Assembly (NCBI GenBank): GCA_036897095.1
Contig: JAYMSP010000058.1
Coordinates: 34,245 to 98,244 of the forward strand
From: Plantago elongata
Taxonomy: Eukaryota; Streptophyta; Magnoliopsida; Lamiales; Plantaginaceae
DNA length: 64,000 nt
Direction: 5' to 3'
The number at the start of each line of letters is the position of its first letter. Within the stretch, counting starts at the first letter, position 1. Both the position numbers and the translations under genes were made by a program. Positions 11,023 to 21,950 of the stretch are shown one piece after another. The notes beneath the pieces are model-generated. The model made no database searches. It was not told the origin of the DNA and saw nothing but the letters and a program-made list of their open reading frames with translations.

Positions 11023-12161
11023 TATATTAAGGGTATTTCAATTTTTACAAATTTCCAACTAACTCCGTTAGGTCCACATTAACGGAATGGTAGTGATGGT
11101 ATATGGCGTTGAGTTTAATATAAATTGGAAGGATTTGGTGTAATTTTAATAATTGAGGAGATTTTACTCTAGTAACTAACAAATAAGGTGTGTTTTATGA
11201 TGTTTTACCTATTCGAACACAAAAACCAACTTCCGTGAGGTTGCCGTAAAAGGTATACAATTATTAATCCCTCAATTGACTTTGAAATCTTTATAATTTT
11301 CAAAGAGTGTCTGATTTTGTGTATTTGGTCCAGATAGTTCCACGAGTTTTGTTACAGTATGTAACTCACACTTTGAAAAATTAACCAATCCATTATACCT
11401 TATCTGCTATTGCAATGATGCATTATTAGTGGGCATCCTTACGGCCTTACCTTTCTCTTCTGTTTCTTTTTTCTCTGAATCTGAATAATCTGGCGTGTGA
11501 CTGTATTTTCCACTCACACTCATGGCTGATATATGTGTAGTATTCTGGGACATGTTTGATCCTGAGGGTTACTCTCTTTGGTTCTGCGATTACAAATACC
11601 AAGACGAGAACACTGTGTCATTTGTAACTCTGAACAAGGTGGGTGGTTTTCTCCAGAGAATGGACTTGGCATGGAAATGTTCTTTCGGAAAGATGTTAAT
11701 TATTGGTTCCGAGCCTCCATTTAAGGTGAAGGGATTGTGGCTCTTCCGAGGAACTGAAATTCCCAAGTTTGTGATGGATGAGTGTTACAATATGGAGTTG
11801 TTCGAGTGGACTAAGGTTGATCTCAACGATGAAGCTCAGAAGGAGCGTGTCAGTCAGATGATTGAAGATGCCGAGCCGTTTGAAGGTGAGGCTCTGCTAG
11901 ATGCCAAGTGCTTCAAGTGAAAGAGAACCTGCATTGGAGATTCATGTGTAGTTAAACAAAACTACTCCAGGGTCAAATTAGTCATCTATTTTAATCTATC
12001 GGATTAAAACTTTAATTGTTAAATATAAATAAGAAGTAATGGTTGAGGGTAATAAAAAACAATAATAGAGTGCGATATAAAGTAAATTGAATGTGATAGA
12101 AATTAATATACATGTATCATATGCTAACAAGATAATTGATAATAGTTTCACATCAGATTGA

Positions 12162-12320
12162 GGGGGTGTTTGGCTCGATATTTGAATACCCCCATTTGAC
12201 TCGATGAACAGTGATTTGGCCTAAAATACACTTAAAATACCCCACTCAAATGTCCATCCAAACACAATTTTCATCAAAATCCATCCAAATGCCCACTCAA
12301 ATGTACATCCAAACAGCCAC
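12162..12320 (+). mobile_element. Short MITE, copy 1 of a family present twice in the window
   Basis: TIR-like ends GGGTGTTTGG and CCAAACAGCC frame about 160 bp. The core CTCGATGAACAGTGATTT recurs, inverted, in the copy at 40563-40704. The GTGTTTGG-type terminus is common in plant hAT MITEs. I could not fix a target duplication. Confidence 0.65.
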
Positions 12321-15081
12321 TGAATGATGTTTTTTAACACTCTCAGAAGTTGCTACTTTTGGACTCTGGTTTTGCTTCCACAAAATTACTCTTAAGTTGA
12401 ACATTCTTAGATTTATTGTATTAATTTTCAGTAGTAATCTTGTGTAGACATACATTACCTGCTTAGAATCTTCAGGTTTACTAATTTTAGTTCGTTTTAA
12501 TGGTGTAATATAAATTTTGACTTAAAATGATGTAATTGTACGTTATATATTTAACTCCGAACACTATATATTTAATAAATTTATATTATATAAATATTAC
12601 CAACATTTATATAATATTCGTAGTCAAACATCTCTATCTTTATAACTAAATATGCATTGTTGATTTTGTATCAATTCGACCATATTTCAGAAAAAGTTCT
12701 CACAGAAACATATGACCACACAAATATTCGGTGCGGATCACCTACCCCACTAAATACCCCATTCTTTCTATTGGTCCGTTTGTTAAATTTTAACTAAATA
12801 ATTAAGTTAAAAGTTTAATCATGATCATTAATTCTTTACTAAATATAATCCTATTAATTTATAACCATAAAATAAGTATCGAAATTTCATTACCAAAGAT
12901 TTATTTTATTTATTGATTCATCCATGAAATCAGTTTTATATATTCACTCTATACCAAAAAGATTTTGCATCAATTTACTAGTTAATTATGTAAGTGGTTA
13001 TGCTAATAAAACTCCTATGCCATCGCATAAAGTCACTTCAACTCCAGAGAAAAAGCTAAAGCTAATTATGTAAAATCACCTCAAGTTTCTTTCATCACAG
13101 GTCTACGAACATGGTTCAAGAAAACAAAAATAAAGAAGTTAAAGAAATGCATTGATATCTAGAAGAGTTTGATGAAGATTTTGGAGAAATTTGAATTTTT
13201 TGGGTCATTAATAGTATTATATTTAATAAAGAATTATCGACTATAATTAAATTTCTCGCTTAGTTATTTGGTATTTAATGGTAGGCAATCTGATAAATAT
13301 CACACCGTCACACTGAGAATGCACAAGACACTTGGTGCATGAAAGCTATACTCGAATAAAAGCCTATGAAAAGAAGCTCTTTTGACCCAGTCCAAAAAAT
13401 AGCGTGGTGTAACCAAAAGAAACCCATTCATTAAAATCAAGTTGCAATTACAAATAGAAACCTTAATATGGTGGAATTGGGAAAGTTTTAGGCAAATACA
13501 TATTTAGGGGTTAACCCCGTATTTAGGCAGCTAGCTAGGTACCAAGTATGAGTCCAAACATCGCATAATGACATCTAACTTAACAATTATATCAATTATT
13601 AGTGGAAATTAAAATATTTATTCAACATTCAAAATTTGAGATAAAAACTAATATCTCTTATTTATAACAACATTTAAAATTTTGATTGGTGGATACAAAT
13701 GCCAATGGTATAATACGCCCATCCCGTCACACATTTAGGTATAAAAAAGTTCAAGGGGGAATAATCTTTTTGAATCATGGAATATTTTTAAGTAAATTTT
13801 CGTTAATATTACTGCAAGTTGCGTCCAAATTAATAAATAATCCATGATGTTAATCAAATTTCTTGCTTTTTTAGTACTTTTTCTTTTCTAAACAGTCCTC
13901 ACTAGCCACTCAAGATTAACAATTGCTCCCTAAAGTTAACCCTTTTATTTTAATTAGCCACTAACACTCCATTAGCATAAACTGATTATGGTGATTAGTG
14001 ATCACTAATTTTGCGATTAGTGAGTCGAGATTTAACATGTTTATACGATTTGTCTGCGTGCTTACACGTGGTGAAATGTCCACGTGCCAACTGCTCAAGA
14101 TGATTTGCTAGCTAACCCAAGATTAAGATCCATGGAAACCAAGATTAAAGGGTAGTTAATTGATCTTAACGAGTGTTTAGTATATATGTTTGATTTGACA
14201 AGATTCTTAATTGGCTACAAAGTTAAAGGTTTGAGTGGACATTACATGACCACTTTTCATTTCATTAATTGGAATAACATCTTGAGTTGTAATTAAGCAT
14301 TTTGGCCACATTCATCTTCATTTGAATATTTCTAGAAATTTGAAACTATTTTCAAAACTATTGAAATGATTCTTTAAAAATTGTGCTATATGCTGCAAAA
14401 TTCTACATTAATTGTTGGTAAGTATTGTGATGAACTTACGTTGTGATCATAGAATATACGCATTACAATCATAACTTTCAGGTGAAGTAAAATCGAATCT
14501 ACTAAGAGAATCATAAAGTCCGATTGAAAATAACTTTACCATGTGACAAAAGGTTCAACAGGACCACAGACCAAATGGCACTAACACTACAATAATCATT
14601 AAAAGATTGAAGGAGATTTAGGTTAAGATCTTTTCGAGTGAAACACACAAAGTTAGCTAGAAAGGTTTTTAAGCCAATATTTAACTCTAAAAAGTTGGTA
14701 TTGGAGTAAAAATTAGCCACTGTGGAAGCACATGAAAACCAGGAACTGGAAGTGATACTAATGCAAGCTGACTAGGCTCCAAACTGTACAAAACAACTGC
14801 ACTAAGTTTTTTTTTTTTTTTTAAACGTTAAAGTCGACTTATACTTCTGATTTATTCATTAAATGAGAAGCAATTTACCAACTGAGTTGCACTTTATTAT
14901 CACACTAAATTTCTATTTAAATAGCCAATATAAACTAATTACATGTTATGAAGATATTATATATTTTTATTAAAGGATCAACCAATTCACAAAATATACT
15001 CATTTCATGGAGCTTTAAGCTCTCTTTCTATCTTGCATTGTGGATGGTCACTTAGATACTATACTTTCATTACAACTATAT

Positions 15082-15175
15082 CCCTTGTGCCTTTCCAAGT
15101 GCAACCAATGGCGGCCCTTGTGCCTTTCCAACCAATGGCGGCCCTTGTGCCTTTCCAAGTGTAACCAATGGCGGT
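15082..15175. repeat. Triplicated CCAAT-containing unit in the MADS-gene promoter
   Basis: Three tandem units of about 28-33 bp, each with CCCTTGTGCCTTTCC followed by AACCAATGGCGG. The middle unit lacks five bases. Each unit gives one CCAAT box, so three lie about 470-545 bp before the ATG. CCAAT boxes bind NF-Y; function here is inference. Confidence 0.85.
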
Positions 15176-15431
15176 TCGACACGGGAACTCCGATGGAGGG
15201 TAAAATTGTCATTCACAAGCAAAAGTATTTTGTTGTCTTTAGGGCAACAGATTCCTTCAAACAGGATCACCAGATGTCCCTTTGTTATAAGTTGTGAACC
15301 AATGCTTTAACTACGTATAAAAAGTTGTGTGCAACACACCAAATATGTGAAGTGTCATTAGATGTCTAGAAATGGATTCCAACTGGTTGTGTTAATATTT
15401 TAAATGTGGTGGAAAAAGGAATCTACTGGAC

Positions 15432-15440
15432 TTATATAAA
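15432..15440 (+). promoter_or_regulatory. TATA box of the AGL12-like gene
   Basis: TTATATAAA about 210 bp before the ATG; the intervening A/G-rich leader has no in-frame ATG conflict that I noted. Position is plausible for a core promoter with a roughly 180-nt leader. Confidence 0.5.
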
Positions 15441-15646
15441 ACCTGGTAACTGATTAGTAGAATCAGAAGTTCCAAGTGTTCTCTTAACCCGAAGATCATT
15501 TTGAGGAGAGAAAGCACAGCCTCGAAGCTAGTTCAAACTAGTGGGAGGTTGGTGCAGAGAAATCTAAAACCAACCAAATTAACCGATCGATTTTCATCTT
15601 GTTCATAAGTCTAGATTGTTCATTCTTTGATTGAGATTTCGAGCTC

Positions 15647-18600
15647 ATGGCACGTGGAAAGATCCAGATGAGGAGGATTGAGAATCCGGTGCACCGCCAG
15701 GTCACCTTTTGCAAGAGGCGCACGGGTTTGCTTAAGAAGGCGAAGGAGCTCTCGGTTCTCTGTGATGCTCAAGTCGGGCTTTTCATCTTCTCCTCTCATG
15801 GCAAGGTTTACGACCTTGCCACCAATGGGTATACTCTCTTGTACAAACTTTGAATGAGTTATCTCATGTATGCTCAGAAGTTTCTAAGTTATATGGCATT
15901 CAATAGTATTATTAATTTTTAAATGTATTTTTCGAAATCTCAAGTATTTATACAATAGTTAGTACGTAGTAGTGATGCAAACTATATGTACGTTCATTTT
16001 TTTTATGACAAGAGCAATCGAGCTAGATCATACTTTAGCACGTGTATTGTTATTACGTTCTGACGTTTGAACATGATTACATTATTAATGATTTGCTTGA
16101 TGGAAGTATAACTTCGTGTGTTCTTCAATATGCAAGAACTATGCATGGGATGATCGAGAGGTATATGAAAAGTAGCAAGGGAGTTCAAGTTGGTGAGGAG
16201 CCCAAGGAGAAACCAGTTAACATGGTATGCCATCTTATCTTGTTTTTTCCGAACGAAATTTCTTTTTCTAGTAGTAAATACTGAATCACACTTACTATTG
16301 ATATGCGTTTCGTCTCAAACTGACTACTATATGCTTTCATGAACAAATGGACGTTTATATGCATGCCAATTTAGATGATATATATTACATTCTAAAATAC
16401 ACAAAATCACTTGCAGTCAAAAGCTAAAGCACACTAAAAAAAAAAAAACAGTGTTTTAGTAACGGAATTTCTAACAGAAATTTAGATTTTTAACGAAATT
16501 TTTAACAGGTAAAACATCATGAGAAACAAATCGTGAGAAACAATTTCTAACGGAACTTTTATTTCGTTAGAAAATTCGTTATTGTTCTAACGGAAAATCG
16601 TTCCGTTAGAAAATTCCGTTAGTAAAACGATGTTTTCTTGTATCCACTGGAGATTTTATGCGCCTTCTTTTGTGATGCTCTAACGCAAGTTAGACAAATG
16701 TCATGCGTTTAATGTACAAACATCACAAATTATGATTTACACGTCAATAAAATCTCATAATCAACTTGAAGTATAACTTTGATGCCCTGTATTAGAAGCA
16801 AAATAATTTTAATCAAGTTGAAAATATCACATTGCCATAGACTTGAGAATCTGGTGCCCTGTCGAGTGAGGCATAATTTAAGAAACCATCGTGCTGAGTA
16901 GTCAAAAAGTTATTAGAGATTTCATGCTTTTTGGGGACAGAAGAACACACTGGAATGAATGCTTTATTTGTATTATCTCCAATTATGCAAGCATAATATA
17001 TAATATACCTGATGTCTATAAATGCTTAAATAGTTTTGGAAGTTTCCATATAAATTTCTATTTGAATAAAAAATCTAAAATGTGTCAATTATTGTAATAT
17101 TCCTTCAGGATCCAAATGATGAGATTACTATGCTGAAGCATGAGATTGACATTCTCCAGAAAGGACTAAGGTGAAATGCTTAAATTTTGAAGATTTTTAA
17201 TGACAACAATTTACTATAATTACGTGTATCCTTTTGTGTTATTTTATGAACATTTAACTTAAGGTTAGTTATGAACTCTTTAGGTTGATATCTGGAGGAG
17301 GAAATACTGGTGCAATGTCTTTGGAAGAACTGAATGTTTTTGAGAAACATCTTGAGTTATGGATATATCATATTCGCACTGCCAAGGTAAATATACATGT
17401 TTGATTCGTACTTCTTCAATACATATTTATGATCAATTTCATTAGCAATTTAGATAACTGAAAGTAAATAATCACATACAGATGGACATTATGTCTCAAG
17501 AAATCCAGTTGCTGAAGAACAAGGTTAGCTCACTGTTAGATGTATAGAAAGAATTATTTTTCTCCGCCTCTTCTTATTCATCAATCTCATATACTTGTGT
17601 ACATCTAGATATAATAAGAAATTCTAATTTGATAATACTTCTAAGTACTAACATTAATGAGTCATAATCTAATTATACATCTAACACTCCCTCTTAGTCG
17701 AAACGGAAGTTTGATGAACGGTCAGAATGTCCTGAAAAGCGTCAAACAATACTTGTGGAAGTCCTTTAATGAAAAATCGACTCATAAGTAAGAATCAACA
17801 TACTTCATCCATGACGTCCTACGTTGATGTTGTATGACCGAACGATGGACGATACCATGGACAGTTGGTTATGGGCAATAAGGACCCAAATATTGTACCC
17901 TACTCTAGTGAGGTGCTCAAGTCTGTAAGAGTCGGGTGGAAGCAGTTCACCCAGAACAGACATAGAGAGATATCCAACATAGGAGAGAATATAAGACCAC
18001 AGAGGTGGAAACAAAAGGATCAATAAGTGATCACATAGAGATAGTCCTGAGTAGGCAGAGAAGGGTCAACATGTGACCTCAATAGTCCAAGATACAGCGG
18101 AGCAAGAGCTTAAGACAACTAGCTCGAACGACTGGAGATGGAACAAAAAACTCGCGAACTCTAACCGCAATTTGAGCTTCTGACTAGGAAGCTATGTGGG
18201 ATGGCCTGGTGGCGCGTCAGGTTGACCCGAGGGTGAGGACAACCCTTTTGATCAGGACGTGCGACTTTGGGAGTTTAATCTGATCTCATAAAGGAGCGGA
18301 TACAGTTGCTCGAGGAAGTCGATGACGCGTGGAGAAAACATAGCAGTAGACTGCAGGAGAAGAAAACGGCTCAACTACATAAGAAGAAGAGAAATATGAT
18401 GCGTAATCAACAAAGAAGACCTAGCCAGAGGATTGTCCGTCGGAGAAGAGGGCGATCGACGATCGCGAGCAATTGCAGAGGCGGTCGATGAAGATCGAAC
18501 GAGCTGGGGCGATTGCTAGACAGGAGAACGACGATTGCGGGTAATTGCAGGAGGATAGAAGAAAATTCGACAGATTAAAGAAAACTGTTCGAACATGAGA

Positions 18601-20867
18601 GGTGATCGACAACAGTGGGTTGTTCGATCAGATGAGAAGTTCGACAGATTAAAGAAAATTGTTCGAATACGGGAGGGGATCGACAACAGTGAACTGTTCG
18701 ATCAGAGGAGAACTCGAAAGAGGTATACGAACGTGAGGTTCTGTATATACGTGAATATATCGAACGTGAGGTTCTATATGTGAGAGTTCTGCAGCGTAAG
18801 ATAAAGGGGAGAAAAGATACAAAAGAGATATAGGCAAGGACAATCACATTGATTACAGTGAGGGAAAAGATGAGAGATTACCTGGCGAAGATATCATATG
18901 AGATCGGATCATAATTTTCAGCAATATGTCGCTTAACTAAGAACGTAGTTTGACCTATTAAACCTGATTTGATTCCGATCTCCACCTTCCAGATTGTAGT
19001 TCCACGAGTTATCTTGATGTAGTCAAAATTTCATGACGATCCAACGGTTGAATCTCCAGGACCTCCGTTTCCTCAGACTGCGTGTGTTGTTAAGCTATAC
19101 GAAAATTGTCTTTTCTTCATAAAATTTATTGAGGGAAAAGAGGAGAGACAGGATTAATGATCGTTGAAGACTTACATGGCTCTGATCCCACGAAAGAATT
19201 ATTTTTTCCTACCTCTTCTTATTTATCAATCTCTCATACACACACACACATAAAAGTATTTATAACTAGATATAATGAGGAATACTAATTCAATAATAGT
19301 TTTAAATATTAACATTAAAGAGTACTAATTTTATTAGATATCTCCATAACACATCCTTTTGTCAAATATTGTACACACTGGAAAAATTTTTGAAAGCACA
19401 TAACAGTTTTGTTGAAACATCGAGCATTAGTGATGCAAACGCAGAGTAGTAAGCAAATGTAGCATTAATGATATAAGTGTTGTATAGTGTAACACTTGAA
19501 GCATCGCGTTGTACAACAAAGACTAATTAAAGAATAGCGGCTAATAATATTCTCAACCTTATATATATTCTTCATATGGTCACAGGAAGGGATACTCCAA
19601 GCTGCAAACAAGCATCTGCAAGAGAAGGTATTTATTCGGGAGAATGACATATTTGGTTCATTATTATGTGGTCATTGTAACATACAATTACCATTTTACT
19701 TTTGTTAAGATTTTCATTCCAAAACTTATAAATATTAAATAAATTAAGTACAATTTTAATAAATTATGAACTAAAAATGTTGATTTGGCATGACTTGTAC
19801 TTATGTGGACAAATTAACACACTTAATCAATAAAAAATCACAAGTGTTGACTACCAACTCATATTAATTCGTCAACTCAATAAAAATGATTAATTTATTT
19901 TCAAAAGTCAGAAAAATGTAAAATAAATTAAAAAAATATATAATATTTTTTTAAAATCGAAAAATATTAAAAATAATTTTAAAAAATTAAATTTAAATTT
20001 TTTTGAAATACAAAATGTTTAAAATCCGAAAATATTAAAAAACTGAAAAATTAAGTCATGAAAATTAGAAAAATATATAAAATAATTTTAAAATCTAGAG
20101 CTTGTCAATTGGGGAAGAACATAGTTTATAATAGACTCTAATTCCTTCCGTTTATTTTTTTTTGTCAGTTAGATGATGTTGACGGGTGTCTCACACGTTA
20201 TTTTATATATTTTTCTAATTTTTAAACCTTATATTTTCAGTTTTTTTATTATTTCTAATATTTTATGATTTTAAGTATTTTCAGATTTTTTTTATTTTAA
20301 AAAATAAAATTTAATTTTTAAAATGTTTTTCAATATTTAAAAAATATTATATATTTTTTAAATTTCTTTTTACATTTTTCTGACTTTTTAAAATTACTTA
20401 TTCATTTTCATGTTAGTTGGCGGATTAATATGATTTGTCATTCAATACTTATGATTTTTTGTTGATTAAGTGTGCCAATTTATCCACATCAGCACAAATC
20501 ATGTCAAATCAACATTTTTAGTCTATAATTTGTAAAATTTTTACTTAATTTGTCAATATTTATAAGTTGTGGATATAAAATCACAACAAAATTAAAGTGG
20601 TGATTGCATGTCACAATGACCCATATTAATGGACCAAATATACCATTCTCCCGTATTTATTTGTACACTGCGAAAACAAACATGAGATATAATTTAACTT
20701 CTTGAATCCCAATTTGTTTATTTGTGGTTGTTCTTGAATTGCAGATAGAAGAGCACCATGTGATCTACAACATGGAGCCAATGCTTACTAACATTGATTA
20801 TCCATTAATCACTAATTTTCAGAATCCACTAACTACTATACCTTATGATGAGATGTATCAGTTTTAG
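15647..20867 (+). CDS. AGL12: AGL12/XAANTAL1-like type II MADS-box transcription factor, 213 aa
   Basis: Exons: 15647-15828, 16137-16224, 17109-17170, 17284-17386, 17482-17523, 19586-19627, 20745-20867; CDS 642 nt. Residues 1-60 are the MADS domain ([20 protein letters not shown], then [20 protein letters not shown]). The I region carries [12 protein letters not shown] and the K domain runs from about residue 90 to 165, including the pair of 42-nt exons typical of MIKC genes. The C-terminus ends DEMYQF; Arabidopsis AGL12 ends SEIFQF and is 211 aa. AGL12 regulates root meristem proliferation and flowering transition in Arabidopsis; it binds CArG boxes in the nucleus as a dimer. All splice sites and phases hold, so the gene appears functional. 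Introns 2, 5 and 6 contain transposons that account for most of their length. I prefer AGL12 over other MIKC clades because of the GTM-x-GM and LxKHLExWIxxIRxAKMD segments. Confidence 0.92.
16432..16649. mobile_element. CACTA-like MITE in intron 2 of the MADS gene
   Basis: The left end CACTAAAAAAAAAAAACAG and the right end (read inverted, starting CAGTGGATACAAGAAAAC) lead into matching inverted blocks around TAACGGAATTT and TTCTAAC. The sequence CACTACAAGAAAAC is the usual terminus of plant CACTA/Spm-type elements; here the left end is poly-A-degenerate. About 50-bp arms fold back on each other. I could not establish the 3-bp target duplication. Confidence 0.6.
17534..19353 (-). mobile_element. 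Non-autonomous LTR retrotransposon in intron 5 of the MADS gene
   Basis: Direct terminal repeats lie at 17534-17686 and about 19192-19353. The left copy starts TGTTAGATGTATA and ends TATACATCTAACA. Next to the right repeat, on the minus strand, is TGGGATCAGAGCC, close to the tRNA-Met primer-binding site TGGTATCAGAGC; next to the left repeat is a purine-rich tract (minus strand AAGAGGGAG). This sets the element in minus orientation. The 1.5-kb interior has no gag or pol, so it is a TRIM/LARD-type element. The right repeat lacks its first 13 bases and holds a short CA-repeat insertion. No clean target duplication was found. Confidence 0.68.
18567..18714. repeat. 74-bp tandem duplication inside the intronic retroelement
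   Basis: Units 18567-18640 and 18641-18714 share TCGACAGATTAAAGAAAA, GATCGACAACAGTG and TGTTCGATCAGA blocks with scattered differences. No coding potential is seen. Confidence 0.85.
19637..20652. mobile_element. Palindromic MULE-type element (1016 bp) at the 5' splice site of MADS intron 6
   Basis: The ends CGGGAGAATGACATATTTGG and, inverted, CGGGAGAATGGTATATTTGG extend into inverted arms of about 450 bp (19637 to about 20083, and about 20199 to 20652) around a spacer of about 115 bp. Perfect 9-bp direct repeats GTATTTATT flank it (19628-19636 and 20653-20661). A 9-bp duplication with long terminal inverted repeats and no transposase fits a non-autonomous Mutator-like element. The left target duplication is the first nine bases of intron 6. 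Confidence 0.87.
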
Positions 20868-21950
20868 TGAACATCTTATTGTGGTATAAATGGAGTATGG
20901 AATGTGTTTGGGACCTTTAAGAATAAGTTAAAATGTAATGTGTCATATGGTGACTGATAATGTTGGCAATTACTACTCCTTGGTGATTTTTTTTTAAGTT
21001 TGCAACTCTGAAATTGTGTAATTTGTAAAACCTAATTTGATATGAAGACTTTGTGATTTGTAATGTATTCTTATGCTTTTCCTATGATGTTTGTAGATTG
21101 GAGACATGTAAGTAACTTATGTGGATCTAGGAAGCTAATTATTGTCATGTGGAGAGTTGCATTGCTTATAGATATATTGAGAATATTGTACTTTTGTTCA
21201 TTTTGAGTAAAGAATTTGATGCAAAAATATACATTTTGGATGCAAAATCGATCATTCTCTTTCATTTTCTATTCAATAAATTACATCTTAAAAGATACGA
21301 CAAACTAACGTGGGCCGTAAAGTATGATCCGGTAGCACTCTTAAACTATGCAATCAACACAACCATAATAAGAAGACAACATGACATAAATATCTACTTT
21401 CATGTTTAAGTATCCCGGTAGCAACAACACCCACCAACATTCAGTACTTGATGAGATCAAGATGCTAATGAATAAAATGGCACACATGCCAGTATCTTTT
21501 ATATACCGGGAGGAAAACAATGATTATCTAGCTAAGTAAATAAACATTAAAAGGACATATGAATCCTCGTAACTTGTTTTAACTTTAACCGAAATTTATA
21601 TATATAATCGCTAAGAACACTCGTAGTAATATTACACTTATCCGTCCTTCAAGCTTATTAATGAATCATCTTTTTTTAAATAAAATAAAATATAAAAATA
21701 ACAAAAAACACGTCTTAGCAATAGCATAGGCGGTGATTGGTCTTCATGGGCTGAGGAATTTGAAATTGAAAGAGTACAAGTACAACGGCTATTTCTACTT
21801 TAAATTCTCAATAGGACTAAGCTGATAATTTTAACTATTAAGTGGGCTGTATTTAATTTACCAATACAGACTAAATATAATTCAGCTCAGCACCGAAAGT
21901 TTTAATAATTATGATTTCGAGGAACTATATTTTTGCCAACGCCATTTCTT
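20868..21950. other. MADS-gene 3'UTR and spacer
   Basis: The first 200-250 bases are T-rich and likely hold the MADS 3'UTR. The rest is AT-rich; short open frames have no recognisable content. It includes the SEND1-like promoter at its end, without a clear TATA box. Confidence 0.45.

Larger units (their letters stand above)
8726..11210. mobile_element. Non-autonomous TIR element (MULE-like) inserted in the eEF1B-gamma pseudogene
   Basis: The element ends are imperfect inverted repeats of about 100 bp. The left end reads GTAAACAACATAAAACAC; the right end, reverse-complemented, reads GTAAAACATCATAAAACAC. The match continues through CAATTAT and CACCAAATCC blocks. Flanks are degenerate copies of a probable 9-bp target duplication (TGCTCCAAC and TATTCGAAC, 6 of 9 equal), which would fit the Mutator superfamily; hAT (8 bp) is the alternative. 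No transposase is visible. It carries a solo LTR and a Stowaway-like MITE as later insertions. Confidence 0.7.
8271..11920 (+). pseudogene. 5'-truncated, transposon-split copy of eEF1B-gamma (exons 6 and 7)
   Basis: Only the two last exons of the neighbouring eEF1B-gamma gene are present. Exon 6' runs 8271-8727 and resumes at about 11211-11252; exon 7' is 11541-11920. Relative to the intact gene, exon 6' has an 18-nt in-frame deletion (loss of His-Leu-Ala-Ser-Asn plus Thr), an 8-nt insertion near 8410 that shifts the frame, and a 2.5-kb insertion of a TIR element. Exons 1-5 are absent. Exon 7' keeps the exact 380-nt length, phase and stop; by my alignment it differs from the intact exon at 10 of 125 residues, for example Trp for Arg and Cys for Tyr in the MDLA region. 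As a gene this is dead. Exon 7' could survive only as an alternative terminal exon of the upstream gene. Confidence 0.9.
11921..15430. other. AT-rich spacer upstream of the MADS-box gene
   Basis: This 3.5-kb spacer contains the MITE at 12162-12320, a T-run near 14808, the CCAAT repeat at 15082-15175 and two G-box cores (CACGTG) near 14066 and 14091. I see no convincing exon. Confidence 0.5.

Noticed and set aside
16432-16649. Hairpin in MADS intron 2 considered as a miRNA gene
   Set aside because: CACTA-like ends and A-rich terminus explain the structure better as a MITE; no precise mature region can be argued.
18306-18491. Basic Arg/Lys-rich frame within MADS intron 5
   Set aside because: It lies in the interior of the non-autonomous retroelement, is only 61 codons and does not resemble gag or a nucleocapsid zinc knuckle.
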